DNA from: Paracyclopina nana
Taxonomy: Eukaryota; Arthropoda; Copepoda; Cyclopoida; Cyclopettidae
Direction of reading: 5' to 3'
Length of the DNA: 64,000 nt
Assembly: GCA_019096065.1 (NCBI GenBank)
Contig: JAGUCH010000003.1
Location: 7,378,001 to 7,442,000 of the forward strand
Shown here: in pieces, positions 52,701-64,000 of the stretch
Layout of the letters: each line of letters starts with the position of its first letter
Position numbering within the stretch: position 1 is the first letter of the stretch
Program-made: the position numbers and the translations under genes
The notes under the pieces: generated by a model
What the model saw: only the letters and a program-made list of their open reading frames with translations
Told to the model about the DNA's origin: nothing
Database searches by the model: none

Positions 52701-55700
52701 TTGAGAGGTCATTGTTGAGATCAACTGCGGCACCTTAGCTAAGCTTTGTGAATCCTTTGCTTGAGCTCGCAAGATTAATGGGCAAAAGCAATTGCCACTT
52801 TTGACTGTGTTTTCTGCTATTGTAGCTTCAACAGAGGAAAACTTTCCGCATTTACTGGCAGCTAGTTCTAGCTTTTTTTCGAGTCGTCACGACGCGAGGA
52901 TATCTCTAGTTGTTTTGCAAGATATCTCAAGAGAGACACGGAAGTGTTCCTACATTAGTTGGAAGGAGGGGGAGAAAATTCATGAGCATCTTGATCTGGA
53001 AGAAGCGGTTTTTTCACCCAAAACTTGGATGATGGTCAACCAAAGCAAAGCCTAAGCCTAAATCCATTTTTAGCTGAGCGAGCCACAACAGCATTTTTTG
53101 CCGATGCAGTCGGTCCACCTTTTTCATTCTTGCTCGCGTGACTGGGTTATGAAGTTCTATCTCCCATCTTTCATTATCCTTTCTATTCTACTGTGCTTCT
53201 CCTGAAGTGGCCATAATAAACAACATCTTTGTAGTGGCTGCTATAAAAATAGTTGTCTTGATCACAGCTCCTGTCACCTGCCGAGCTACCACATCAATTT
53301 TCTTTGAATATCACCTGACACTTTGAGGCACTTTCCTTTTCTACCCCGGCCAGACTCAGGCCATAAAAAGGAGCCTGGGCAAAAGACACAAGTTAAGGAG
53401 CAAGAAATGGCCGATGCTGAAAAGAAAGTTTATGCATTTATTCATGCATATCAAAATATATATCTATGGCATCTTGTGAAAGCAGCAAAAAATTGGGAGA
53501 GTGAGAGAGCATCGAGCCATTGTGAGAATTCGATCTTTTAAAGAGCTAGCTAAAACAGCGAAAACTTGACAATGGAAACCACAAAATGGTACATTAAATG
53601 GCATAGTAGTTTTTAGCTCATTGAAAGAGAGGAGTGGTATTGCTCTCTTTGTGAAGAACATACATAGAATTGCTAGAGGGAAATTAAGCCAGATCAAAGC
53701 AATCGCAGAAAATAGAGTTAGTCGACTACTACAAATAGCCCCCCATCCCTTCTTCTTCTTCTCCTTTAAAGGCTACACACTCCCTACCCCAGACCTGAGG
53801 GATAATGCATTTATCGAGAAAGAATTATGGTGCTTCACTGGGCAAGGCGGTTTTCGATCAAAAATTGAATTCTGCAATCTCAGGGAAAACAGTATTTGGC
53901 CAAAAGGGTCCCTCTTTTCTCCTTTGGTGGTTGGATCGATGCAGAAGAAGTAGGTGGCGAATCATAACATTATGATGGAAAGCAAATATGCTCTGCTAAT
54001 CGCCCACTGTGAACGAACTTCCTTCCATGGTCATTGTTCAACATTGACCAAATGCATCATCGCATTGTTTGCTAGACTCATTGACCGACTAACCCGCAAG
54101 TCTTTCTCATTTGATTAATAGATTTTCTCCCGGCATCATCAGAAGCAGCCGTCATCATAAAAGAAGCTTTCAAAGCTTACTTTTCGGCTCTCGTGGGCAA
54201 ATTGCCCCTCGAGAAGAGCCAATGGCTGTACTGGTAGAAGCACAGATTTTCGGATCAAAGTTTTACTACCCTATGAATGAGTCACTTTCAGCTCGCCGGA
54301 TCCATGCACCCTTGGGACTTGTGTGTGTTGATTTCCAATCTCCTGATTTTCTCAATTCTACATCTATACTAGCTTGTACTACTATATATGGAAGAAAAAC
54401 ACATCATCGAGAGCTGAAGAAGGGGGACGACCGATTGGAGTGATAGCTTGTTGGACAGCCATAAATATGAGTTGTGCTAGCACCACAGGGCGCCATGTTA
54501 TGCTTTTGGCAAGGAGGATGGCAGGGTCGGAACTGATCAATTTCCGGGCCATCTCTTCGGTTCGCAAAAAAGGAACACTTTTCTGCTGATCCCATCGTTA
54601 ATCTAATTTCTTTTCGTGTAGTCATAGTCAACAATTAATTGCAAGCCCAGATTTGCACACAGGCGAAAAACGATCACCGCTTGCAAGCAAAAGCTCAGCA
54701 ACGATAAGCTGTAGTAATTCTACACTTGTACAACATATACATAAAAGCTACCTTGCTGTTTACAGCAGAAGGAAGAAAAAATCACGGCAGCTGCTAAGGG
54801 GGTCTCTTCTGCGTTTTATGGTCATTTTAAATCCACATTGGTTTTCTGGACTAGCATCCAAGAAGCTGGGAGGAGAAAAAGTGGGGAATAATTTGTGCCC
54901 GCGGCTGTAAATCTTGTTTATCGCGCAGCTCCTCAATTCCAGATATTATAGCAGCTTTCTTTTAGAAAGTAGGAGCTAAGAACCCCCATCTTTATTTATA
55001 TTGCAGTTTTCGCGTTTCTTCCTATTGAAGTGAAGATAAGCCGTCTTTTTGTCGCATATGCTGTATAATTTATTGCCACACAACTGCTGCTGCTCCTATT
55101 GCTCGCTTTTGTGCCACACAATACAATTTCAATCATCCCCTACCATTTTAGAAGCGAGCTCGGCTGAAGGAGTTGAGTAACTGTTGAAGGGGGCTCTTCA
55201 AAGTTTAGACAAATACATTAGATATATCCTGTAGTGATAATATAATGGACAAGACAGCAGCAGGAAGATGTCTCTTTAGTGTTTTGTTTGCCATACACAT
55301 ACTGCTTGGATTCTCTCACTGACCCAAATGCAGCAGCGAGATGGGGGAGCAATTCTCAAAAACAAAAAGCAGCAGCAGCGGCAGCTTGGCGCAGAAGAAA
55401 ACGTGAGAGGCGGGATCTTATGTCACATGCCGACAATTGACATGAGGTCGGGGGGCTTAAAATTCCGAATTATCTGCAAAAACAAATCGGAGAGCAGCCT
55501 TGTGTTATCATCTATGAAATTCAATAGGGGGCTTTTTTACGACCTTCTCTTCCCTCCCTGAGAAAATAGGGCGCCAGAATTGGGTTGGATGCTCACAGAT
55601 TACGCATGGACACCACTACTACTATACGTACACCTCTTTTTGCGCTCTCACCTCACAATCTTACAACAGCATCAAGTACAAAGTGATTCTTTTTGCAGAA

Positions 55701-58700
55701 TCCAGTGTTTCCAGTCACGATCCATCTTGGTTCACCTTTTTTTGCGAGCGTACTGCTACTCACACCACTTCCAAATGAAACGAAAGTGGACAAGTGGAAT
55801 TACAGAAGCACGAATTCGCCGAGCAAATTGTGTTTGCTCTCTTCTGTAATTGAAAACTTTTATGCTTAGCAGGCAATTTTGAGATTCGAAAATCTTTCAT
55901 CTACCTTTTTCGTTACGAGCACGCACACACATGCGGCTAAAAAAGATAGATATGGAGGAACTAATTGGCAGTTTGGCGCAAAAAACAGCGGAACTCTTAA
56001 TGAGCCGAAGTCAATACAACTCGAACGTTCCTAATTGAAAAATAGTTCAAGGAAGACGAGGAGAAATTATGCTAGAAAAAGATATGCAGAGCATTGAATT
56101 CGGACATGGCCATAAAAGTATGCAGATGAAAGACACCTCCCATGCAGCTAGTTTGGTATCAAGATTTTCCCACTGTGATCAGGAGGAACCAGAAATGATC
56201 CCCACGAAAACCCGACTTTTCCATTCAGTTTTCTAATAATAACCGTCGTCATCATGACGAGCCGGGTAATTAAGGAGGAAACTCAATGGGCGGTCGTGGT
56301 GGTTTCCAAAATGAGATTACCTTTAAGTGAGCTGTCAACAAGTGGGCTGTTTGTTGACCGGCGCGACAAGCTGGTGGTGGTAATGATTCGAGGTGACCTC
56401 TTCCTCTCACCGTGAAAATTGCGGAAGAATTTCATTTTTGCCAATGCATCATGCGTAATGCTATTTTCACCATGATGGCTCCTTGGTGAACCGGATGACT
56501 CCGGGGAGGTCGGCTGGGTCTTCTCGCTCCTGAAAACGACAAAACAAAGCACTTTGAGGGGGTCTTTAAAAAATAGCTCAAGATAAGATAAAAATTGCTG
56601 AGGAAACGTAATCTTGGATTGAAATATAAATTAACCACCGCAAGATAGCAGCTGATTTCATCCAAGAAACAGACCGAAAAAGAGCAGCTTTTGAGAAGAT
56701 GTTTCGGACAACAAAAGCTTTGAGATCATTTGTCAGCTCTCATCAAAAGAAGTTGCCATTTCCGTTGGGCACTTTTTCATCGTTGAGAATTGAAAAAGAT
56801 TCCCGCTTGATGTTGGCCAGACGCGCCAATTTTCACGCCAACTCAAGGTTTTTCATAGCACTCTGCTCGGCCTCATGTTCTATGAAGACAGATTCCGAAA
56901 ACCACAACAGTGAACTAATCCATCTTTGAGCTTTGCCTCCTCTACCCACAAATCAGTTCAAAAACTGTGAGAACATGAGCTCAAAACAACTCCATTCATT
57001 ACAGGCTATTTTTGCTTCAGTAGGGGGCCAAACAGAATTGCTTTTGTTCCCAAAAATAAAGCTAGCCTCTTCTTCGCCTCCATGTGCTCAACTTTGAAGG
57101 TGCCATGAGAAACTTACAACGTATTAGTGGGGTTAATGGTTCTGTTTGTTGTTGCCATCATCAAGACCTCGATGTTTGAAAGCGATTTTACAGCAAATCA
57201 TACCCGTTCGCCGGAACTAATTTGGAAAAGCGAAAAAAAGGCCATCATGGTGATGGATAGCAGATCTCCTCCTCAGCGACGACGACGAAGAAGCAATTCC
57301 ACTTGAGCAACTTTGTTTGACACGTTTAAAAAGTTTGAAATGTTGACACACAACCAAGTTTCTTTTTTGCCAGGGTACAAAAACCAGCTAACCATTTTCA
57401 GATCCATATTTGCCTCTAAAAAGAAGCTTGCATCGTTATCTTACTGCAGGAGCTGCATCAGTAAAAGTGCAAAAGTTAATCTGAACTTATCTAATTGCAG
57501 CCTCCGCTGTCTGCATCAAGTGACTGCAATTTTGCAAAATAATTGAAGAAGTTTCACTGATAATGGCGTAACTCACTTTAATAAGCTGCTGCGCAAGTCT
57601 TTTCTTCGACGTTGTCATCGTCGTTGTCTTCAGAGTCGGAGAAAATTCAATAGTAGCAAGCGAGCTTGAAAATGAGAGCCTACAAATCTTCATTATGGCG
57701 AATAAACAACAACCCGAAGAAATCGTGCCATTCCGCGAGTTTTCTCACTTTTCTGACTTTTCTCAGCCGACAATACTTTAAAGTAGGGAGCTACCAGATA
57801 TTGTGTAAAACATATTATTCATGATTTTGGGTATTTTTGTTACATTTTGACTACATCTCAAAAAATTAGGAAAATAATTAATCCAGCGTTATTGTACTCA
57901 AGAAACACTTTTTTTCGAATTTTGGCACTATTTAGCAACTTTTGTGCGTTTACACTAAATTTTGCCTCAATAACTACGAGACTTGTGAATTTCGTAAACA
58001 AACAGAAAACAAGATATTTCCGCTAAATTCAATTTTGGTCTAGGTAACGTATTTAAAGAGCTGATACAGAATTCCGATTCCTCTTGGGGCGTAGAGCCAA
58101 AAAGACGCCATTTTGAAAAGTCCTGATTCAGCAGCAACAGAGGTTTTAAGGGCATTTTATGTTCATGTAGGAGAGCGAGTTTATCCATTTTGACAGCAAA
58201 TTTTCCGCTCGTTGCCCAAGAAGATTTTTACCTTGCAGCCTTCGACTCTCCGGCTTTCACACTCTTGCAAAATGTATAGAAACGGAAATAAGATTCCCAA
58301 CAGCACCCAAAGGAGATTTTCTTTGCAGAAAACTCGCCTGCTTGGCGTCGCCCGAGTTTTATTGAGCAGAAGCGAATGCAACTTTTCAACTCTTTGCAGG
58401 TTATGACAGGAAGCTACCAGGATTTCCAAGATATGCGGTCTTGGGCTCCGACGACTCGGGTGTCTTCAATCTTGAGATCTCAAATGCTACCCTCGAGGAC
58501 GATGCCGTTTATGAGTGCCAAGTGGGCCCTTCCCTCAACAACAGGCCCATCAGAGCTAGTGCAAGGCTCAGTGTTATGCGTAAGTCTCCCAATTCACCCG
58601 TACGCTACTTTTGCTAGCTTCAACTTTTTCAATTTCCTTCTGCTTTGAAAAATGACCTTGTGCCCGTATTTGTACGAGATGGCCACAATCAATCGTTTTG

Positions 58701-61700
58701 TCAAATTGAGATCCCCACATCTTCTGCAGCTACGCCCGAAAAAAAGTAATAGATATTCTTCAAAATCACATTTGTATATCTTTTAGTGCCACCTACGAAA
58801 ATTGAAATCGAAGGAGTTAAAGCTGGATCACGGATGAGTGTCCGTGAAAACGAAGTCGTGGAGCTCAAATGCGTGGTTCGCAATGCCAAACCAAAGGCCA
58901 TCATCGTTTGGTTCCGTGAGAATTCGGAATATTACTCGGGTAAGTTTTGACCCAAGCCACAAGGTGTTGTTTGTTTGACCCAACGAGATCCCAATTACCG
59001 AAATAATGGCTGTCTGAAAATGCAATTGCAATACTTCTCACGTCTTCCCATGCTGCATATTTTTTGGTCGGTCATTTTTTCGTTTAGCAATATTTCCTCC
59101 CCTCCCACTGTATGCAATGTATGCATTCATACACAGTTGAAAGTCGCAGATGCAGTAAATGACACCAGTATGGAATTAATTTCTACCGGGCCCGACTCAC
59201 ACACACACAAAAAAAGGAAGGCAATTTGGGTGGCAAAAATGGTGCAATGCAACACACAGAATCCGTAGTACGACTTGTGAAGGCTAATTTCCCCTTGATT
59301 GTTCTTGGCTTAACTTCTCACTCGCTGCCACTGGTTTTCAATGCAGTCGAGTGAAGAGTATTCATGCATAAGAAGCCCAACTTGAGAATTATTCTGACAT
59401 CAATCCTCAAGTTTCCGTTCTACTCGACCAGAAACATCATCTATTTCGAATTAGCTTCCTCCTTTACGTAAAAAGATAAAATCAGCTCCTTCCGCTCATA
59501 AATAGTAGGCCTGCAAATAACCCTCTTTTGCCTTTTCCTTTCAGTTGGCTTGTAATTAGAGAGTTGTCATAAAAAGCTAAGCTTTGTTGCTCGCATGCCA
59601 TTTTCGTAGCACAATTCTGCAGATGGTGCATGCAAGCTAACAGCACAAAAAATAAGGCAGAAAAGCTCTTTTGGGCTACATAGCAGCAGCCACCATCCTC
59701 ATTGACAGCCTTTCATTTATTTATTTTCTTAGAACATAAACTACTATTTGCGCAAGTGTAGCAGCACTAAAAATTGCCCTCAGCTCTCTCGTTATTCCGA
59801 CCATTTTTACTTGTCAACTTGACTTGTGGCCTAACCCAAGTCGCCCATACGCACAACATAAATGCGATGGTCAAATCTTTTATGCAAGAACTTTCATGAA
59901 AGTCTTCGTATAAACACGAGAGGCCAGAGAATCATCTTTTTCCAGGCGAATTCCTGGGCTGTGAAATCCGATCATATGTCCCAAATAAATCAGCTCGTCG
60001 TTCTCATAACAGAGCGGCAGCTCAAGTTCCCAAGCTAAACTTGTTGTTATCTGACAGTGCAAGCGCACAACACCAAATAATTCAAAAAATAATCGCCAGG
60101 CAACGACATTTCATGTCACCAGAAAGCGACAATTTTCAGCCCCTAATGATTTTTTTTCGGCAGAAAAAGAACTGTTTTCTCTCAGACCGACGATAAGATA
60201 AATTCCCCAGTAGAGCAGAGGTCTCAAAAGTTTTACAGCCTCTTTTCCTCTTTAAAAGAAACTCTTTGATTGTCTTCTCATTGCGAAACTCATCACCATC
60301 AAGGAAGTCGTTAGCTGAACGCAATTTAGCGCGCACTCAGGCAATCAAATTGTAAAAACTATGTGGCTTTTACTTATCTGAGTTTTGCAGGGAAAAAGCA
60401 ATGCGTGCAAAATTCCTTAGCAGGCGAAGAGCATCTCTAGCTAGCTCCAATCTGCGAGGGCTGAAAAAGACATAAGCTTAACAAACGACGATGCTGTCGA
60501 GTCGTCCAATATACATAAAGTGGCCATTTCATGCAAATACGAGTTAAAAAGATGTTAGGAAAGCTTGTACAACTACGCAGCCACGTAGGAAAAAATCTCT
60601 CTCACTCCCAGCCTTGATCACGCTGATCATCTTGCACGCTGAAGGAAAGTTTTCTCTGCTGCCAAAATGCAAAAATTGCTACTTACATTGGTTTCCGATG
60701 CCAGTGCAAAAACTTGAACTCTAACTTTTCCTGCTGGATGGTTGCTATAAAATTTTAATTAATTCAAGCATGAATGTCTGCTTCTGAATTGGGGAATTCT
60801 AATTAGTTCCAAAAACTGTCATTCAGCTGACAAATTATCCTTCAGAGCTGCTGCATGCCTATAAAAGCCAATGCAGCAATGTATTAAATTGCATGCAAAC
60901 TGCAGTGCTACACTCGGGTTACTAGCTTCTTTTCATCGTTCAGACATTATGGCAGCTCCTTCTTGCGTTACAAAAATGCACTGACTATTTGCCTTGGACA
61001 GCCACTCCTCGCACTTGATTTCTGTGGAAAGTCGTAAACCTAGTCCAGTATCACTAATCATGTGGCTGCAATCAAGAAGGGTTTATCGTCCTCGGGCAAG
61101 AAATCTAATGTGAGTGTAATGGTATATCTATATGGGATAATTTGTTAATCCCGTCTTGAACCATGCTTGAAGAATTTCCGTGCTCAAATTAGTAACTTGA
61201 GATGCAAAATGCCTTCCTTGTAAAAAAGGATGGAAAGTGGACGAGTCACTGCATTTTTCATTCTCGCTGGAATTTGGCCCCAAAAATGTCTTGATGACAA
61301 GCAATTTTTTTCATCGTGGATTAACCCAAGAAGACTCTCATCGGCTAATAGAAAGCATTTACAGGCTCGTTTGCGAAGCATGCAAGGGACTGAGTGTCAC
61401 TTCGAATTTCCATAAATTAAGTGAAGAGACAACTGTGCTACTACTACTATGACTCAGCCAGAATGTTATGAGACTCTGGCAATAAATTGACCGAACGGAA
61501 GACGATTTTATGACCCATTGGCCCAAATATAATCCTACAACTAACTGCATCTGCCACTTTTGACATATGCATCACCAAGCTAGCATAAAACATTCGTTCA
61601 TAAAACTCAGTCCGGAAAAGCTGTCTCCCATATCGTATCTTTTTTATACCAATTATTTGCTTTTTCAGAATCCCGGCAAGACGTGGACGAAAAAGGCCCC

Positions 61701-63395
61701 GACGAGCGAGTGACGAGCATTTCGACCATCAAGTTTCGACCAACCAGCTCTGACAACGGGGTCACTTGGGCATGCGAGGCCGATCATCCAGCCTTGGCAA
61801 ATTCTCCCTTGAGGACGACCGTCCTTCTATCAGTCCTTCGTAAGTAGTAAAATAAGTAGCCAGTCAAGAACTGCTCTCAACTTGCCTGAGGCTAGAGTTA
61901 AGTGTAACCAGCAAAAAGTCTACCAGCCCTCAGGCTTTTGACGTGCATTCTTTGTCATATTTTTCCACCCAAAGTTTGCTTATTACAAAATAGTGGGCTT
62001 CTAATATGACTTGTTTTTTCGGGAGCTTCTTGCCCACTCAGGCGTGTGATTGTTCTCCTGTCCCAAAATAGTGTAGCATTTTTTTCACTTTTTTGATGGA
62101 GCGAAAATGCTGTTTTTTGTAGCATTTCCAGGAGGTTTTTCCCTCACAAAGCAGAAGAAGTCACTTTGCATCAAATTGGTGCTTTGGATTACAGCGTTTT
62201 TGGCCCATCGAGCAGTGAAGGAAAATCAACATCTCAATCTCCATCCTAATACCTTTTGGAGCCGGACTTCTACCAGTGCTCGTTAATCACTTTTTCGGGC
62301 TGTTTTTGTGGCCGAGCTCAACTCTCTCCGCTACTTTTGGCTTAATTAGCCATCGATGAGTGATGTTTAGGATGTGTCAAACCAGGGGTTTCTAGCATTG
62401 CTTGCGGGTAGCAGAGTAGCTCAGAATGCCTTGTTTACCGCCAGAGCCAGGTTGTTGGGAAAAGTAGTAGAAGTCGTTTTTAAGCTGTTTTGGGCACCTG
62501 GATTGCATGATTGCAGCCCAACTGGTAGCCTCTAGTAGTCTCTGGCAAGATAATGAGCTGAAAACTTGGAGCTCTGCAGGGATTCTCGAATCTCTCTTTG
62601 CTAACGATGTCCGTCATCAACGTTATTGCTCATTAGAAGTAATGTTTCAAAATTATATTGAAGAAGAACTTTTACAGCGGATGCACTATAATCCAGTCGA
62701 TCCCATAAAAGTAGTACTACTATGCAAAGTTCTGTTTTTCCCACAACAAAGCTGCAAAGCTGGCCAAGAGTCGATCGGAAGCCATTTATTGCTTTTCTCC
62801 GAAATAGTTCACGAGCGCTATACATATTGTGCTATTTTTGGCGGGCGAAAAATAGCACAACCAGCTCCGCTTCCAATATGTAGTACATTTCCACCCCAAA
62901 AATGTCGCTCAAAAATATGGTTTTTTTCGTGCTCGCAACAACCGGGCGGAAGTTCTAGATGACTTCAGCACTTTCTACTAGAGTGTCTACCAATTGCAGG
63001 CACACCTCAAAGCATTTAGGCAATAGTAGCTTAATCCATCACCTATGCACAGATGAGCTGATCAAGCCTTGAGCATAATTTAACATACTTTTATGCATTT
63101 GCAGACCCGCCTGGCCCTCCTGAAATTACGGGATACATCGAAGGCGAGACAATCCTCCTGGGCCAAACGGTGACCCTGGTTTGCAGGGCTGCAGGGGGCA
63201 ACCCGCTGGCAGAGATTTCCTGGTACAGAAACGGCATCAAGGTCGACTCGAGCTATACGACTTCGGGTCGGGACTCGAGCAACACCTACTCCTTTTTGGC
63301 AGCCACCGAGGACAACAACGCCAAGTTCAGATGCGAGTCGAGGAACGAGCTGAGCACCGAGCCTCTCACTGCCGAAATCGTCCTCTCTGTGCAAT
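31789..63395 (+). CDS. sns: Nephrin/sns/hibris-like Ig cell-adhesion protein, 5' part (6 exons seen, 3' end outside window)
   Basis: Exons: 31789-31858, 51925-52089, 58400-58579, 58787-58939, 61669-61839 and 63105-63395; every junction is phase 1, the usual IgSF pattern. The first exon encodes a signal peptide (SSYYWLAFFMLFSQ). Ig1 (exons 2-3) has VVISCEV, RVQWTKDGLTLG, PGFPRYAVLGSDDSG and DDAVYECQVGP, very close to fly Hibris and Sticks-and-stones. Ig2 (exons 4-5) has VELKCVVRNAKPKA and TWACEADHPAL. Ig3 (exon 6) begins HPPGPPEITGYIEGE and has VTLVCRAAGGNPLAEISWY. Family members are type I membrane proteins that bind Kirre/Roughest partners in myoblast fusion, eye patterning and nephrocyte slit diaphragms. 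The last seen donor is GTAAGC at 63396; the remaining Ig, FN3, TM and cytoplasmic parts lie beyond the window. Exon 1, 20 kb away, is supported only by phase and its signal peptide. Confidence 0.88.
45434..45450 (+). other. G-rich tract
   Basis: Three runs of three or more G plus a GG, each spaced by a single T (GGGTGGGGGTGGGTGG). This falls just short of a four-run G-quadruplex motif but could form a two-tetrad structure. Confidence 0.35.
48961..48980. repeat. Short hairpin-forming inverted repeat
   Basis: GTATACCA and TGGTATAC arms separated by CATA. Location is intronic and no function is evident. Confidence 0.4.
52090..58399. other. Second intron of the nephrin-like gene (6.3 kb)
   Basis: It lies between the two exons of Ig1. 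No coding exon, RNA gene or transposon recognised. The word GGCCATAAAA occurs near 53361 and 56105 (and once near 35298 in intron 1). Confidence 0.55.
58940..61668. other. Fourth intron of the nephrin-like gene (2.7 kb)
   Basis: It splits Ig2. Contains a short CA run near 59199-59210. No other feature recognised. Confidence 0.55.
61840..63104. other. Fifth intron of the nephrin-like gene (1.3 kb)
   Basis: It separates Ig2 from Ig3. A 151-codon open frame starting with ATG (62507-62962, +) has no recognisable homology and is probably chance; no other feature seen. Confidence 0.5.
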
Positions 63396-64000
63396 GTAAG
63401 CTGATTTCTTTTCCCCGTCGATGAATTAAGTGGGGAGAACTTTTTCAAACTACTCCCACCGCATACACCCCTTTTTAGGCCACGTTTTAAAGACGGATTT
63501 TAAGATCGTTTTTATGGTTATCCTAATTAGGTCCGAATACAGAGCCAAATTTTATGTTCTCTAACTAGACTCTCTCGTTAACTTTTTGCTATCTTTGTCA
63601 TTGGACGTAAAATGGGAAGCTAAGTATATTTATGTACGCGCGGTATTTCGCAACTTTTGAAATATGGTGGCAATTCGTGTGACAGAGCTTTTATGAGTGG
63701 GTAAATTACTCAACTGCTATGGTGAAATGAATTTCATCCCTATCCTGTGCCATAATGGAACAACTTCCCTTCTCCGACTACGTCAACTCCTCAGAGTAAT
63801 CATGGCTATGTTTACTTTGTGTTCCCAGCATTGCCATCCAACTGGATCAGAACCTGTCTACTTTAGGCAAGGGAAGGAAAAAATACATCTCATCTTTGTT
63901 ATATACCATACTAGACTCAATTGTACGCATGTGGGACATTTCCCACGTGCAAATCGGATCAAAGCGAATAGATTAGACATCTTTCGCGTCATATCTGCCG
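63396..64000. other. Start of the sixth intron, running off the window
   Basis: Begins with a consensus donor (GTAAGC) after Ig3. No further Ig exon was found before the window ends. Confidence 0.55.

Noticed and set aside
56720..56731. Sequence starting like the bantam microRNA (TGAGATCATTT)
   Set aside because: The match stops after the first 11 bases and I saw no complementary arm for a hairpin.
62507..62962. 151-codon open frame in the fifth nephrin-like intron
   Set aside because: Has an ATG but no recognisable family and lies between exons of a well-supported gene.

Overview
This is a eukaryotic, animal-type window of roughly 40% GC. It carries spliced genes with GT-AG introns, many only about 55-70 bp long, and AATAAA poly(A) signals. 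The gene content points to an arthropod: a nephrin-family sns/hibris gene, a Tre1/moody-like GPCR and an nrf-6-type acyltransferase. The mix of tiny introns and one very long intron would suit a branchiopod crustacean such as a daphniid. That placement is inference only.

Layout. 1-4343 has no recognisable gene. 4400-13572 (+) is a 13-exon TMEM8/PGAP6-type seven-TM protein; its 4.8 kb seventh intron contains a complete six-exon hexokinase on the opposite strand (7016-9042). 14102-16753 (-) is a mitochondrial i-AAA protease (YME1L). 18368-20389 (+) is a Par-4/PAWR homologue. 20610-23092 (-) is the splicing factor CWC22. 23355-25896 (-) is a signal-peptide-bearing NRF/acyltransferase-3 membrane protein, head-to-head with 26307-27176 (+), maleylacetoacetate isomerase (GSTZ1). 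27213-27990 (-) is a decayed, internally deleted copy of the WD40 gene AAMP. Just beyond its 5' end is a 434-bp hAT-type MITE with an 8-bp target-site duplication. 29041-30835 (-) is a rhodopsin-type GPCR. From 31789 to the window edge lies the 5' part of a nephrin/sns-like Ig cell-adhesion gene (+), with a 20 kb first intron and three Ig domains before the edge.

Exon boundaries were set by reading splice sites and checking that codon phase is kept at every junction. In all nine genes, and at the three-exon 3' part of the AAMP remnant, the phases close exactly. The first half (4-30 kb) is compact: convergent and divergent neighbours are separated by a few hundred bases, and several 3' ends have stop codons inside or next to the poly(A) signal. 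The second half (31-64 kb) is almost all intron of one developmental adhesion gene. The genes are ordinary housekeeping or developmental genes and do not form an operon or a joint pathway. The least ordinary items are the nested hexokinase, the AAMP remnant, the hAT MITE and the GPCR with a changed DRY motif. I found no evidence for an undescribed multi-gene system.
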